Assembly (NCBI GenBank): GCA_958434805.1
Contig: CAUBDX010000003.1
Coordinates: 49,762-113,761, forward strand
From: an uncultured Phocaeicola sp.
GTDB taxonomy: Bacteria; Bacteroidota; Bacteroidia; Bacteroidales; Bacteroidaceae
DNA: 64,000 bases
Reading direction: 5' to 3'
Of the stretch, positions 1-9,399 are shown in pieces; the stretch's first letter is position 1, and each line of letters begins with the position of its first letter. Under the pieces are notes generated by a model, which ran no database searches, was not told the DNA's origin, and saw only the letters and a program-made list of their open reading frames with translations. The position numbers and the translations under genes were made by a program.

Positions 1-1
1 G

Positions 2-2467
2 AAGAAAGAGCCTAAAATTGAAAAGACGGAAGAAAAGACACCCCAGGTGAAAGAGATGGAAAAAGAAACACCCGAAGCAGCACCCGTTCAGGAAAAAGAA
101 GAAGACGATGTATTTAAAATTCGTCCTACTGAATTTAAATCGAAAATTAATGTAGTAGGTCAGATTGATCTGGCTGCATTGAATCAGTCTACCCGTCCGA
201 AAAAGAAATCGAAGGAAGAAAAACGGAAAGAGAGAGAAGAGAAAGATAAGCAGCGTCAGGAACAGCGTAAACTGATGAAGGATGCTATTATCAAAGAAAT
301 CCGTAAGGGAGACGATAAGATTTCTAAAAACTCGGTTAACGATGATGCCGCAAAGAAGAAAAAACGCAATAGAATAAATAAGGAACGTGTGGATATAAAT
401 GCTGCCGGTACAACAAATGCTGGAGGAGCATCTAATAATAACCAACGTAACGATAACGCTAACAGACCGAATAGGAACAATAACTCCAAACCTAATGGCA
501 ATAACAATCAGGGTGGAGGCAAATTTAATAAAGACCGTTTCAAGAAACCTGTTGTAAAAGCGGAAGTTAGTGATGAAGATGTGGCAAAGCAGGTTAAGGA
601 AACATTGGCACGTCTGACTAACAAGACTAAGAACAAGGCTGCCAAGTATCGTAAGGAGAAACGTGAAAATGTTCAGAACCGCCTGATGGAACAGGAGGAG
701 ATGGAACAGGAAGATAGCAAAATATTGAAACTGACCGAGTTCGTTACTGCGAACGAATTGGCAAGTATGATGGATATTCCTGTTACTCAGGTTATCGCTA
801 CTTGTATGAGTATCGGTATCATGGTCTCTATCAATCAGCGTCTGGATGCCGAGACAATCAACCTGGTAGCGGAAGAATTCGGATACAAGACAGAATATGT
901 AAGTGCTGAGGTAGCACAGGCTATTACAGAAGAGGAAGATAACGAAGAAGATTTGCAGCCGCGTGCTCCGATTGTGACAGTAATGGGACATGTTGATCAT
1001 GGTAAGACTTCATTACTGGACTATATTCGTAAAGCAAATGTAATTGCCGGTGAGGCAGGTGGTATCACCCAGCATATCGGTGCTTACAATGTGAAATTGG
1101 AAGACGGACGTCATATTACATTCTTGGATACTCCGGGTCACGAGGCATTTACCGCCATGCGTGCCCGTGGTGCGAAAGTGACGGATATTGCTATTATTAT
1201 TGTAGCTGCCGATGATAATGTGATGCCGCAGACCAAAGAGGCGATTAATCATGCTATGGCTGCCGGTGTGCCTATCGTATTTGCTATTAATAAGGTGGAT
1301 AAGCCGCACGCCAATCCGGATAAGATTAAGGAAGAACTGGCTGCCATGAACTTCCTGGTGGAAGAGTGGGGTGGTAAGTATCAGTCGCAAGATATTTCGG
1401 CAAAGAAAGGTACAGGTGTACACGATTTGTTGGAAAAAGTATTGCTGGAAGCTGAAATGTTGGATTTGAAGGCTAATCCCGACCGCAAGGCAACCGGTTC
1501 TATCATTGAATCGTCGTTGGACAAGGGACGCGGTTATGTGGCTACTATGTTGGTGGCAAACGGTACGCTGAAAATGGGGGATATAGTTTTGGCTGGTACT
1601 AGTTATGGTAAGGTGAAAGCCATGTTTAATGAACGTAACCAGCGCATCAAGGAGGCCGGTCCTTCCGAACCGGTATTGATTTTGGGACTGAACGGTGCTC
1701 CTGCGGCAGGTGATACTTTCCATGTGATTGATACGGAACAAGAGGCTCGTGACATTGCCAACAAGCGTGAACAGTTGCAGCGTGAGCAGGGCTTGCGTAC
1801 TCAGAAACTGCTGACATTGGATGAAGTGGGCCGTCGTTTGGCTTTGGGTGATTTCCATGAGCTGAATGTGATTGTTAAAGGTGACGTGGACGGTTCTGTC
1901 GAAGCGTTGAGCGACTCATTGATAAAACTGTCTACAGAACAGGTACAGGTTAATGTGATCCACAAAGGTGTCGGTCAGATTTCCGAGTCGGATGTGACTT
2001 TGGCTGCTGCATCAGATGCTATTATTGTAGGTTTCCAGGTTCGTCCTTCAAGTTCTGCCGGCAAACTGGCTGAGCAGGAGGGTGTGGATATCCGCAAATA
2101 TTCTGTTATCTATGATGCGATTGAAGAAGTGAAGGCTGCTATGGAAGGTATGCTGGCACCTACTTTGAAGGAACAGATTACTGCAACCATCGAAGTGCGT
2201 GAAGTCTTCAATATTACCAAGGTCGGTTTGGTTGCCGGTGCTATGGTGAAGACAGGTAAGGTGAAACGTTCTGATAAGGCACGCTTGATTCGTGATGGTA
2301 TTGTAGTCTTTACCGGTGCTATCAATGCTTTGAAGCGTTTCAAGGATGATGTGAAAGAAGTAGGTACTAACTTTGAATGTGGTATCAGTCTGACAAACTG
2401 TAACGATATCAAGGTCGGTGATATTATTGAAGCTTACGAAGAAGTAGAGGTTAAACAGACTTTGTAA
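2..2467 (+). CDS. infB: Translation initiation factor IF-2, 5' end cut off by the window
   Basis: GTPase that brings initiator fMet-tRNA to the 30S subunit. The frame is open from base 2, so the N-terminus lies outside the window; the first internal ATG at 47 is probably not the start. In order the protein shows a Lys/Glu-rich segment, an Asn/Gly-rich linker (about nt 410-530), an IF2_N domain (about nt 715-900), then the GTPase with G1 GHVDHGKT (about nt 984), DTPGHEAF and NKVDK, followed by the beta-barrel and C-terminal IF-2 domains. The Asn-rich linker is lengthy but linkers of this kind vary freely between species. A repeat-type hairpin follows the stop codon, then a cvpA-like gene on the same strand. 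Identification is secure. Confidence 0.97.
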   Translation, partial: KKEPKIEKTEEKTPQVKEMEKETPEAAPVQEKEEDDVFKIRPTEFKSKINVVGQIDLAALNQSTRPKKKSKEEKRKEREEKDKQRQEQRKLMKDAIIKEIRKGDDKISKNSVNDDAAKKKKRNRINKERVDINAAGTTNAGGASNNNQRNDNANRPNRNNNSKPNGNNNQGGGKFNKDRFKKPVVKAEVSDEDVAKQVKETLARLTNKTKNKAAKYRKEKRENVQNRLMEQEEMEQEDSKILKLTEFVTANELASMMDIPVTQVIATCMSIGIMVSINQRLDAETINLVAEEFGYKTEYVSAEVAQAITEEEDNEEDLQPRAPIVTVMGHVDHGKTSLLDYIRKANVIAGEAGGITQHIGAYNVKLEDGRHITFLDTPGHEAFTAMRARGAKVTDIAIIIVAADDNVMPQTKEAINHAMAAGVPIVFAINKVDKPHANPDKIKEELAAMNFLVEEWGGKYQSQDISAKKGTGVHDLLEKVLLEAEMLDLKANPDRKATGSIIESSLDKGRGYVATMLVANGTLKMGDIVLAGTSYGKVKAMFNERNQRIKEAGPSEPVLILGLNGAPAAGDTFHVIDTEQEARDIANKREQLQREQGLRTQKLLTLDEVGRRLALGDFHELNVIVKGDVDGSVEALSDSLIKLSTEQVQVNVIHKGVGQISESDVTLAAASDAIIVGFQVRPSSSAGKLAEQEGVDIRKYSVIYDAIEEVKAAMEGMLAPTLKEQITATIEVREVFNITKVGLVAGAMVKTGKVKRSDKARLIRDGIVVFTGAINALKRFKDDVKEVGTNFECGISLTNCNDIKVGDIIEAYEEVEVKQTL

Positions 2468-2497
2468 TACACTGAAGTCTGAGAATATAGATGGTAA

Positions 2498-2578
2498 TGT
2501 CATCCTGAGCATAGCGAAGGATCTGGCACCTCGCCCAGCGCGTGGGCTGGCAGATTCTTCGCTTTGTTCAGAATGGCA
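2498..2578. repeat. Intergenic inverted repeat, GTCATTCTGA...GAATCTG family, copy 1
   Basis: Arms 2498-2525 and 2551-2578 are imperfect inverted copies ending in GAAGGATCTG and CAGATTCTTC. A smaller GCCCA/TGGGC stem lies between them. Related copies occur at 29087-29150 and, more degenerate, near 22823-22871. It lies between infB and the cvpA-like gene, where it could act as a terminator or stabilise mRNA. There is no clear T-tract. Confidence 0.75.
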
Positions 2579-2605
2579 TTACTGCTTTTTGTAATAACGA
2601 TAAAG

Positions 2606-3109
2606 ATGGCGACAATAGATATTATTATATTGGCTATGATTGGTGTGGGTGTCATTATGGGATTAATAAAAGGATTTGTGAAGCAGATGGCGTCTATTGT
2701 AGGGTTGATAGCCGGATTGCTGATGGCTCGTGCCTTGTTTGGCATTGTTGCCGAAAGGTTGGCGCCGGTTCTAGGTACTTCGACGACTGTAGCACAGGTC
2801 TTGGCTTTTATATTGATCTGGATAGCTGTACCTTTAGGTTTTGCGTTCGTCGCCTCTTTGTTGACAAAAGCATTGGATGCTGTGCACCTGGGATGGCTGA
2901 ACCGTTGGTTAGGCAGCGGATTGGGAGCATTGAAGTATATGATACTGATAGGGTTAGCTATTCATGTGATAGAATATATAGATCCGAACAATGAGATGAT
3001 CAGTGCAACAAAAAAGAAGGAATCAGTGTTATATTATTCTATGAGGGACTTGTCCGGTATCTTTTTTCCGGTATTTAAGAATGTAACAGAACAATTAATA
3101 GAAATATAA
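2606..3109 (+). CDS. CvpA family inner membrane protein
   Basis: Small integral membrane protein of about 167 residues, related to colicin V production protein CvpA. In other bacteria that family is linked to envelope homeostasis; its molecular activity is unsettled. Four hydrophobic segments are visible. The first begins at DIIILAMIG and is followed by the family's G(x)KGF-like turn (GLIKGFVKQ). An upstream ATG at 2564 exists, but the start at 2606 gives the usual N-terminus (MATIDIII), and the extra upstream residues overlap the repeat. It ends 7 nt before sufB, so co-transcription with the suf genes is likely. Confidence 0.85.
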   Translation: MATIDIIILAMIGVGVIMGLIKGFVKQMASIVGLIAGLLMARALFGIVAERLAPVLGTSTTVAQVLAFILIWIAVPLGFAFVASLLTKALDAVHLGWLNRWLGSGLGALKYMILIGLAIHVIEYIDPNNEMISATKKKESVLYYSMRDLSGIFFPVFKNVTEQLIEI

Positions 3110-3116
3110 GATAGAT

Positions 3117-4568
3117 ATGCAAGAAGAACCCAATAAATATGTGAAAGAACTGACGCAGGAGAAGTACAAATATGGCTTCACCACAGAAGTTCACACAGAT
3201 ATTATAGAAAGGGGATTGAATGAGGATGTTATCCGCTTGATTTCTGCAAAGAAGAACGAGCCGGAGTGGTTGCTGGAGTTTCGCCTGAAAGCATACCGCT
3301 ACTGGTTGACCATGGAGATGCCTGCATGGGCACACCTCACTATCCCTGAAATAGATTATCAGGCTATATCCTATTATGCGGACCCTACAAAGAAAAAAGA
3401 AGGACCGAAAAGTATGGATGAGGTAGATCCTGAGTTGATTAAAACTTTCAATAAATTAGGTATTCCTTTGGAGGAGCAAATGGCGTTGAGCGGTATGGCA
3501 GTAGATGCTGTCATGGACTCTGTATCCGTCAAGACTACATTTAAAGAAACCTTGTTGGAAAAAGGGATTATTTTTTGTTCGTTCAGTGAAGCGGTGCGTG
3601 AGCATCCCGATTTGGTGAAGAAATATCTGGGTTCGGTGGTCGGGCCGCGGGATAATTTCTTTGCAGCCTTGAACTCGGCAGTATTCAGTGACGGATCGTT
3701 TGTATATATTCCGAAAGGAGTGCGTTGTCCTATGGAACTCTCCACTTATTTCCGTATCAATGCAGCCAATACCGGTCAGTTTGAGCGTACACTGATTGTT
3801 GCGGATGATGATAGTTATGTTTCTTATCTGGAAGGATGTACGGCCCCTATGCGGGATGAGAACCAATTACATGCGGCCATAGTGGAGATTGTGGTGCACG
3901 ACCGTGCGGAAGTGAAATATTCTACCGTACAGAACTGGTATCCGGGAGATGCCGAAGGCAAAGGAGGAGTATATAACTTTGTGACAAAACGCGGTCATTG
4001 CAAAGGAGTGGATAGCAAATTAAGCTGGACACAGGTGGAAACCGGATCGGCCATTACTTGGAAATATCCCAGTTGTATCCTGAGTGGAGATAATTCTACT
4101 GCTGAATTCTATTCGGTGGCAGTAACGAATAACTATCAGCAGGCTGATACGGGGACTAAAATGATTCATTTAGGCAGAAATACCCGTAGTACCATTGTTA
4201 GTAAAGGAATCAGTGCCGGAAAGAGCCAGAACTCTTATCGTGGTCTGGTACGTGTGGCTCAGAAAGCAGACAATGCCCGTAATTACAGTCAGTGTGACTC
4301 TTTGTTGCTGGGGAGCCAGTGTGGTGCTCATACATTCCCATATATGGATATTCATAACGAGACAGCTGTGGTGGAACATGAGGCGACAACCAGCAAGATC
4401 AGCGAAGACCAGTTGTTTTATTGCAATCAGCGCGGTATTCCTACGGAAGACGCTATTGGGTTGATTGTCAATGGATATGCAAAAGAAGTACTGAATAAAC
4501 TTCCAATGGAGTTTGCGGTGGAGGCACAGAAACTGCTGGCTATTTCTCTAGAGGGAAGTGTAGGATAA
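3117..4568 (+). CDS. sufB: Fe-S cluster assembly scaffold SufB
   Basis: Cytosolic scaffold subunit of the SufBC2D complex, on which iron-sulfur clusters are built with sulfur delivered from SufS. The length of 483 residues is typical. The C-terminal half carries the right-handed beta-helix core found in SufB and SufD, with the conserved stretches [18 protein letters not shown] and [20 protein letters not shown]. First of four consecutive suf genes (B, C, D, S), with 27 nt to sufC. Confidence 0.97.
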   Translation: MQEEPNKYVKELTQEKYKYGFTTEVHTDIIERGLNEDVIRLISAKKNEPEWLLEFRLKAYRYWLTMEMPAWAHLTIPEIDYQAISYYADPTKKKEGPKSMDEVDPELIKTFNKLGIPLEEQMALSGMAVDAVMDSVSVKTTFKETLLEKGIIFCSFSEAVREHPDLVKKYLGSVVGPRDNFFAALNSAVFSDGSFVYIPKGVRCPMELSTYFRINAANTGQFERTLIVADDDSYVSYLEGCTAPMRDENQLHAAIVEIVVHDRAEVKYSTVQNWYPGDAEGKGGVYNFVTKRGHCKGVDSKLSWTQVETGSAITWKYPSCILSGDNSTAEFYSVAVTNNYQQADTGTKMIHLGRNTRSTIVSKGISAGKSQNSYRGLVRVAQKADNARNYSQCDSLLLGSQCGAHTFPYMDIHNETAVVEHEATTSKISEDQLFYCNQRGIPTEDAIGLIVNGYAKEVLNKLPMEFAVEAQKLLAISLEGSVG

Positions 4569-4595
4569 ATGAAGAACTAAGAATTTAATAGAATT

Positions 4596-5348
4596 ATGTT
4601 AGAGATAAAAGACTTACATGCCAGTGTCAATGGCAAAGAAATATTGAAAGGTATTAATCTAAGCATAAAGAAAGGTGAAGTTCATGCTATTATGGGACCC
4701 AACGGTTCCGGAAAGAGTACCCTTTCGTCTGTGTTGGTAGGCAATCCGGCTTTTGAGGTAACGAAAGGTTCGGTGACTTTTGAAGGAAAAGATTTGTTGG
4801 CTTTGAGTCCTGAGGATCGCAGTCATGAAGGTCTGTTTTTGTCTTTCCAATATCCGGTGGAGATTCCCGGAGTCAGTATGGTGAACTTTATGCGTGCGGC
4901 GGTAAACGAGCAGCGTAAATATAAAGGCCTCCCTGCATTGACAGCCAGTGAGTTCTTGAAGCTGATGCGCGAGAAGCGGGCTGTGGTGGAATTGGATAAT
5001 AAATTGGCAAACCGTTCGGTAAACGAGGGATTCAGCGGTGGTGAGAAGAAGCGCAATGAGATCTTCCAGATGGCTATGCTGGAACCTAAGTTGAGCATTT
5101 TGGATGAAACGGATTCCGGTCTTGATATTGATGCGTTGCGTATTGTAGCCGAGGGTGTGAACAAACTGAAGACTCCCGAAACAAGTTGTATCGTCATTAC
5201 GCACTATCAACGGTTGCTGGATTATATCAAACCCGATATTGTACATGTATTGTATAAAGGACGTATTGTGAAGACTGCGGGTCCCGAATTGGCTTTGGAA
5301 CTGGAAGAGCGTGGTTACGACTGGATAAAAGCCGAGTTGGGAGAATAA
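4596..5348 (+). CDS. sufC: Fe-S cluster assembly ATPase SufC
   Basis: ABC-type ATPase that drives conformational change of the SufBD scaffold. In 250 residues it shows the Walker A motif GPNGSGKST (about residues 35-43), an ABC signature [10 protein letters not shown] with the lysine-rich form seen in SufC, the Walker B motif [14 protein letters not shown], and a switch histidine in VITHYQ. There is no membrane domain, as expected for a soluble SufC. It sits between sufB and sufD. Confidence 0.97.
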   Translation: MLEIKDLHASVNGKEILKGINLSIKKGEVHAIMGPNGSGKSTLSSVLVGNPAFEVTKGSVTFEGKDLLALSPEDRSHEGLFLSFQYPVEIPGVSMVNFMRAAVNEQRKYKGLPALTASEFLKLMREKRAVVELDNKLANRSVNEGFSGGEKKRNEIFQMAMLEPKLSILDETDSGLDIDALRIVAEGVNKLKTPETSCIVITHYQRLLDYIKPDIVHVLYKGRIVKTAGPELALELEERGYDWIKAELGE

Positions 5349-5377
5349 TAATTTGATGCCTAAAGAAGAAAGTGATT

Positions 5378-6721
5378 ATGAGAGCAGAACAACAATATAT
5401 TGATCTCTTTTCTCAATGTGAGGCGATGATTTGCCGGCATAGTGCCGAGGTGCTGAACGCTCCCCGTGCGCAAGCTTTCGCAGATTTCGAAAAATTAGGT
5501 TTCCCTACCCGCAAACAGGAGAAGTATAAATATACGGATGTGAGCAAGTTGTTCGAGCCGGATTATGGTTTGAATTTGAACAGACTTGACATTCCGGTGA
5601 ATCCGTATGAAGTGTTCAAGTGCGATGTACCTAATATGAGTACCGCTCTTTATTTTGTAGTAAACGATGCTTTTTATCGTAAGGCTTTGCCGAAGGCACA
5701 ATTGCCGGAAGGAGTGTTGCTTGGCAGTTTGAAAGAGCTGTCTGAACAATATCCGGCTTTGGTCAAGCAGTATTATGGCAAGTTGGCAGATACTTCCAAG
5801 GATGGTGTGACCGCCTTCAATACTACTTTTGCCCAGGATGGCTTTATGCTGTATGTGCCGAAAGGCGTGGTGGTGGACAAACCCATTCAACTGGTGAACA
5901 TATTGCGTGCTGATGTTAATTTTATGGTGAACCGCCGTGTGCTGGTTGTGCTGGAAGAAGGTGCGCAGGCTCGTCTGTTGATTTGTGATCATGCCATGGA
6001 TAATGTAAATTTCCTTTCTACTCAGGTTATTGAGGTCTTTGCAAAAGAAAATGCTACTTTCGATCTTTATGAACTGGAAGAAACCCATACCAGCACAGTG
6101 CGTTTCAGTAACCTCTATGTGAACCAGGAGGCAGACAGTAATGTGCTTTTGAATGGTATGACTTTGCATAACGGTACTACGCGTAATACAACTGAAGTAA
6201 CTTTGGCCGGACGTGGAGCTGAGATCAATTTGTGTGGTATGGTCATTGCCGATAAGAATGAACAGGTGGACAATCATACTTTCATTGACCACAAGGTTGC
6301 TGATTGCACTAGTAATGAGCTGTTTAAATATGTATTGGATGATCAGGCGACAGGTGCGTTTGCCGGAAAAGTATTGGTACGTGAAGGAGCACAACATACT
6401 AATTCCCAACAAACCAACCGCAACCTCTGTGCTACTCGTGATGCCCATATGTACACTCAGCCGCAACTGGAAATTTATGCGGATGACGTAAAGTGCTCTC
6501 ACGGAGCTACTGTCGGTCAGCTGGATGAAAATGCGTTGTTCTATATGCAGCAACGTGGTATCAGTCTGAAGGAAGCACGTTTATTGCTTATGTTTGCTTT
6601 TGTCAATGAAGTAATAGATACGATCCGCCTGGATGCATTGAAAGACCGTTTGCATCTGTTGGTGGAAAAACGTTTCCGTGGTGAATTGAATAAATGTCAG
6701 GGATGTGCGATATGTAAATAA
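5378..6721 (+). CDS. sufD: Fe-S cluster assembly protein SufD
   Basis: Partner of SufB in the SufBC2D scaffold, needed for iron entry into nascent clusters. About 447 residues from the ATG at 5378; a GTG two codons upstream (5372) could also serve. The C-terminal part has the SufB/SufD beta-helix signature, including the ECxH-like region DDVKCSHGATVGQLDENALFY with the conserved histidine. The protein ends in a CxxCxxC-like cysteine cluster (CQGCAICK). The sufS gene starts 6 nt downstream. Confidence 0.95.
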   Translation: MRAEQQYIDLFSQCEAMICRHSAEVLNAPRAQAFADFEKLGFPTRKQEKYKYTDVSKLFEPDYGLNLNRLDIPVNPYEVFKCDVPNMSTALYFVVNDAFYRKALPKAQLPEGVLLGSLKELSEQYPALVKQYYGKLADTSKDGVTAFNTTFAQDGFMLYVPKGVVVDKPIQLVNILRADVNFMVNRRVLVVLEEGAQARLLICDHAMDNVNFLSTQVIEVFAKENATFDLYELEETHTSTVRFSNLYVNQEADSNVLLNGMTLHNGTTRNTTEVTLAGRGAEINLCGMVIADKNEQVDNHTFIDHKVADCTSNELFKYVLDDQATGAFAGKVLVREGAQHTNSQQTNRNLCATRDAHMYTQPQLEIYADDVKCSHGATVGQLDENALFYMQQRGISLKEARLLLMFAFVNEVIDTIRLDALKDRLHLLVEKRFRGELNKCQGCAICK

Positions 6722-6727
6722 GACGCC

Positions 6728-7942
6728 ATGTACGATATACAAAAAATAAGAGAAGATTTTCCGATATTAGATCGGGAGGTGTATGGAAAGCCGCTTATTT
6801 ATTTGGATAATGGGGCTACCACTCAGAAACCGCGCCAAGTGGTTGAAGCCATAACCGATGAATATTATTCGGTCAATGCCAATGTGCATCGTGGTGTGCA
6901 TTTCCTGTCTCAGCAGGCTACCGAGTTGCATGAAGCTTCTCGTGAGACTGTACGTCGTTTTATCAATGCACGCAGTAGCAATGAAATCGTGTTTACACGG
7001 GGCACGACGGAGAGTATCAACCTGTTGGCTTCTTCTTTTGCCGACAGTCAGATGAAGGAAGGCGATGAAGTGATTGTTTCTGTCATGGAGCATCACAGCA
7101 ATATTGTACCTTGGCAGTTACAGGCTGCGCGTAAAGGAATCGTGCTGAAAGTGATTCCCATGAATGACAGGGGAGAACTGTTGTTGGATGAATATGAGAA
7201 ACTCTTTTCGGAACGGACCAAGCTGGTGAGTTTCGCTCATGTAAGTAATGTGTTGGGCACTGTCAATCCGGCGAAAGAGATGATTGCGACTGCCCATGCA
7301 CACGGTGTTCCCGTTTTGATTGACGGGGCGCAGAGTGTTCCTCACATGAAAGTGGATGTTCAGGATTTGGATGCCGACTTTTTTGCTTTCAGCGGACATA
7401 AGATATATGGTCCTACCGGTGTGGGGGTGCTTTATGGAAAGGAAGAGTGGCTGGATAAGCTTCCACCTTACCAGGGGGGAGGCGAGATGATACAAAGTGT
7501 CAGCTTCGAGAAAACGACTTTTAATGAATTGCCGTTTAAGTTTGAAGCGGGAACTCCCGATTATATCGGCACTACCGCCTTGGCAAAAGCGTTGGATTAT
7601 GTATCTGCCATTGGTATGGAGAACATTGCCGCCCATGAGCATGAACTGACCCTATATGCCATGCAGCGTCTGAAAGAAATAAACGGAATGCGTATCTTCG
7701 GAGAGGCTGAGCATAAGAGCAGTGTCATTTCTTTCTTGGTAGGAAATATTCATCATTTGGATATGGGTACGTTGCTTGACCGTCTGGGCATTGCCGTACG
7801 TACCGGGCATCATTGTGCTCAGCCTTTGATGATTCGTATGGGGATTGAGGGAACCGTGCGTGCTTCTTTCGGTTTGTATAATACCAAGGAGGAGATAGAT
7901 ATGCTGGCTGCCGGCATTGAGCGCGTCAGCAGGATGTTTTGA
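6728..7942 (+). CDS. sufS: Cysteine desulfurase SufS
   Basis: PLP-dependent group II cysteine desulfurase that removes sulfur from L-cysteine for cluster assembly. In 404 residues, Lys225 in SGHKIYGPTG is the PLP lysine and Cys363 in RTGHHCAQP is the persulfide-forming residue. The histidine before the cofactor site is in EHHSNIVPW. Last gene of the suf cluster. No sufE or sufU gene follows here, so its sulfur acceptor must be encoded elsewhere. A strong terminator begins 22 nt after the stop. Confidence 0.97.
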   Translation: MYDIQKIREDFPILDREVYGKPLIYLDNGATTQKPRQVVEAITDEYYSVNANVHRGVHFLSQQATELHEASRETVRRFINARSSNEIVFTRGTTESINLLASSFADSQMKEGDEVIVSVMEHHSNIVPWQLQAARKGIVLKVIPMNDRGELLLDEYEKLFSERTKLVSFAHVSNVLGTVNPAKEMIATAHAHGVPVLIDGAQSVPHMKVDVQDLDADFFAFSGHKIYGPTGVGVLYGKEEWLDKLPPYQGGGEMIQSVSFEKTTFNELPFKFEAGTPDYIGTTALAKALDYVSAIGMENIAAHEHELTLYAMQRLKEINGMRIFGEAEHKSSVISFLVGNIHHLDMGTLLDRLGIAVRTGHHCAQPLMIRMGIEGTVRASFGLYNTKEEIDMLAAGIERVSRMF

Positions 7943-7963
7943 TTTCTCCAAACGAAATAAGTC

Positions 7964-8007
7964 GCCTGCCATTGATAAACATTATATTAATGGCAGGCTT
8001 TTTTTTG
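7964..8007 (+). terminator. Rho-independent terminator of the suf cluster
   Basis: Perfect 10-bp stem GCCTGCCATT / AATGGCAGGC (7964-7973 and 7989-7998), followed by eight or nine T residues. Confidence 0.9.
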
Positions 8008-8091
8008 TATAACAAGAATCAGCGGAACTTCCCACAAGATTGGGAGAAACTTCTCACAAGATTTGCCGCATCTTGTAACAAGATATCAGGC
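8004..8091. repeat. 4 x 22-bp tandem array A
   Basis: Four units of exactly 22 bp, marked by ACAAGA or ACAAGAT at 8012, 8034, 8056 and 8078. The last unit holds a perfect dyad, ATCTTGTAACAAGAT (8070-8084); the others are degenerate versions such as AACTTCTCACAAGATT. It begins in the T-tract of the sufS terminator. Arrays at 31043-31130 and 63844-63931 have the same number of units and the same period but a different core. Function unknown. Confidence 0.7.
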
Positions 8092-8128
8092 ATCCCGGTT
8101 TCTTGCGTCTTTTTATGTTCTTTTCTGT

Positions 8129-8161
8129 GGGCATATTTCTCTTCCGGTAGAAAATATGCCC
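8129..8161. repeat. Hairpin with perfect 10-bp stem
   Basis: GGGCATATTT (8129-8138) and AAATATGCCC (8152-8161) are perfect inverted copies around a 13-nt loop. There is no T-tract on the plus strand. It lies in the gene-free stretch after sufS. Confidence 0.6.
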
Positions 8162-8184
8162 CTCCCGAAGAATTGCCCCAAAAA

Positions 8185-8488
8185 TCCTTCAGAAGTTTCA
8201 GCCTCTCCGCAAACTCCCTGTTCATGGGATTTCCGGCTGAAGGATTGGCTTTTAAAATTCTTCAGCCGGGTATTTATTCTTTCAGCCGGCATATACGTTT
8301 TTTCAGCTATGGCTGTGTACTTTCCGGCATCTTCGGAGTTTTCCCTATGTACCTGCGTGCTTTTCACCTTCCGGCCATTGGGCACGCTGAAGGATTTTTT
8401 TTCAGTCTGAAAGATTTCGAGGTATCAATTCTTCAGCCGGAATGCCGATGAACAAAGCGTTTGCGGAGAGGCTGAAACTTCTGAAGGA
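8185..8488. mobile_element. MITE-like element of 304 bp with about 58-bp terminal inverted repeats
   Basis: The outer 30 nt (8185-8214 and 8459-8488) are exact inverted copies with core GCGGAGAGGCTGAAACTTC. Similarity continues inward to 8242 and 8431 with mismatches. The termini are flanked by A runs (AAAAA left, AAAA right), a possible short target duplication. The interior carries scattered TTCAGCC/GGCTGAA words. Both arms, read inward to outward, can encode a short peptide of the form MNKxFAERLKLLK. No transposase is present, so a non-autonomous element is inferred. It could also be a decayed pair of inverted gene fragments. Confidence 0.5.
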
Positions 8489-8529
8489 AAAATAAGTGTT
8501 TTGCTATGTGTATATAAAGAAACAGGAGA

Positions 8530-8585
8530 AACAACGGGACGTATTAATAAAAGCTCTTGATGTTTTTTTAATATGTCCTGTTGTT
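8530..8585 (+). repeat. Long hairpin, 18-bp stem with two wobble pairs
   Basis: Arms 8530-8547 and 8568-8585 pair along 18 positions. The only two mismatches are G-T, so the RNA would be fully paired. A T-rich tail follows (TTTTT within 8584-8588). It could end a transcript coming from the left, but no gene is recognised there. Confidence 0.55.
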
Positions 8586-8658
8586 TTTAAAAAAGGGGCA
8601 GATGTTTTGAAGTTTCCTGTTGTGAAGTGTGAACACATACGGATGTATAGGCTGAAGG

Positions 8659-8713
8659 ATATATCATGTTGCAGCCGGAAGATATATAATCTTACACCTG
8701 TAACATGATATAT
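8659..8713. repeat. Hairpin, 16-bp arms with one mismatch
   Basis: ATATATCATGTTGCAG (8659-8674) is the inverted copy of CTGTAACATGATATAT (8698-8713) except for one base. It lies about 105 nt past the end of the GNAT gene on the minus strand, so it might terminate that gene, although no T-run follows. Confidence 0.5.
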
Positions 8714-8818
8714 GATAGATGAGGGTTTAAGTAAATTCCCGGTTGAAACCGTTGGCTGTTGTTACCTTAAACTTTGCCATTTTGAGGTTCTTTCATTACG
8801 GTGAATTTTATTCGGGTG

Positions 8819-9241
8819 TTACAATTGCATGTGTAAAATAGGATATGCTTTACCTTCTCCATCCAAATCTGACCTTTTATATATGTTAAATCCTATATGT
8901 TTATAAAAGCCGACAGCTTGAATATTCTGCTCATTCACATCGACTTTTGTTACTTGTAAATTATCGATGGCATAAGTAATTAATTTTTTCCCTACTCCTG
9001 TGCCTCGATAATTGTTGTCAATAAATAGCATTTCAAGATTTCCTTCTGCAATTCCCATAAACCCGATTAAGATTCCTTCTTGTTCAAATCCGAATAGATT
9101 GACATACTGGAAATATACCGGAAGTTGTCCCTTGTAATATATAAAATCTTCCTCTTTAAGAAAATCATGCGTACTCAATACAGCACTTTCCCAAATTTCC
9201 ATCAAGCGTGGATAATCTGTAACTTTAATTTTTCTAATCAT
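8819..9241 (-). CDS. GNAT family N-acetyltransferase
   Basis: Single-domain acetyl-CoA-dependent N-acetyltransferase of 140 residues; the substrate cannot be told. The acetyl-CoA loop NNYRGTGVGKKL (about residues 75-86) and the following NEQNIQAVGFYKHIGF segment are the classic motifs A and B. It resembles small YjaB/PhnO-type acetyltransferases. It stands alone between the repeat-rich stretch and the glycosidase operon, with its own probable promoter (TAACTTTG at 9266-9273). Confidence 0.88.
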   Translation of the reverse strand: MIRKIKVTDYPRLMEIWESAVLSTHDFLKEEDFIYYKGQLPVYFQYVNLFGFEQEGILIGFMGIAEGNLEMLFIDNNYRGTGVGKKLITYAIDNLQVTKVDVNEQNIQAVGFYKHIGFNIYKRSDLDGEGKAYPILHMQL

Positions 9242-9265
9242 TATGGTTATTGTTATTTAATGTCG

Positions 9266-9273
9266 CAAAGTTA
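9266..9273 (-). promoter_or_regulatory. Probable -7 promoter element of the GNAT gene
   Basis: TAACTTTG on the minus strand, 25 nt before the start codon, fits the Bacteroides TAnnTTTG consensus. A matching -33 element is not clear. Confidence 0.45.
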
Positions 9274-9325
9274 GGAATAAATATTCACTGAATCTATTTT
9301 TCATAAGTTTTGATGACTGTAAAAG

Positions 9326-9360
9326 CAGGGGGCCGCATTCATCACGAGTGCAGCCCTCCT
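9326..9360 (-). terminator. Probable terminator after the GH63-like gene
   Basis: GC-rich imperfect stem between AGGGGGCCGCA and TGCAGCCCTCC, 40 nt past the stop codon. On the minus strand it is followed by a short T-run (CTTTTAC). Confidence 0.5.
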
Positions 9361-9399
9361 TGGTATTGTATTATTTATATTAAGGTAAAAAGAGAGAGT

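Noticed and set aside
1013..1858. 281-codon minus-strand frame inside infB
   Set aside because: Antisense shadow of a well-conserved gene; codon pattern follows infB.
7939..8451. 170-codon plus-strand frame after sufS
   Set aside because: It runs through the terminator, array A and the inverted-repeat element; composition is not protein-like and no domain is recognised.
8496..8708. 70-codon plus-strand frame
   Set aside because: It overlaps the 18-bp hairpin and has no family resemblance; likely chance.
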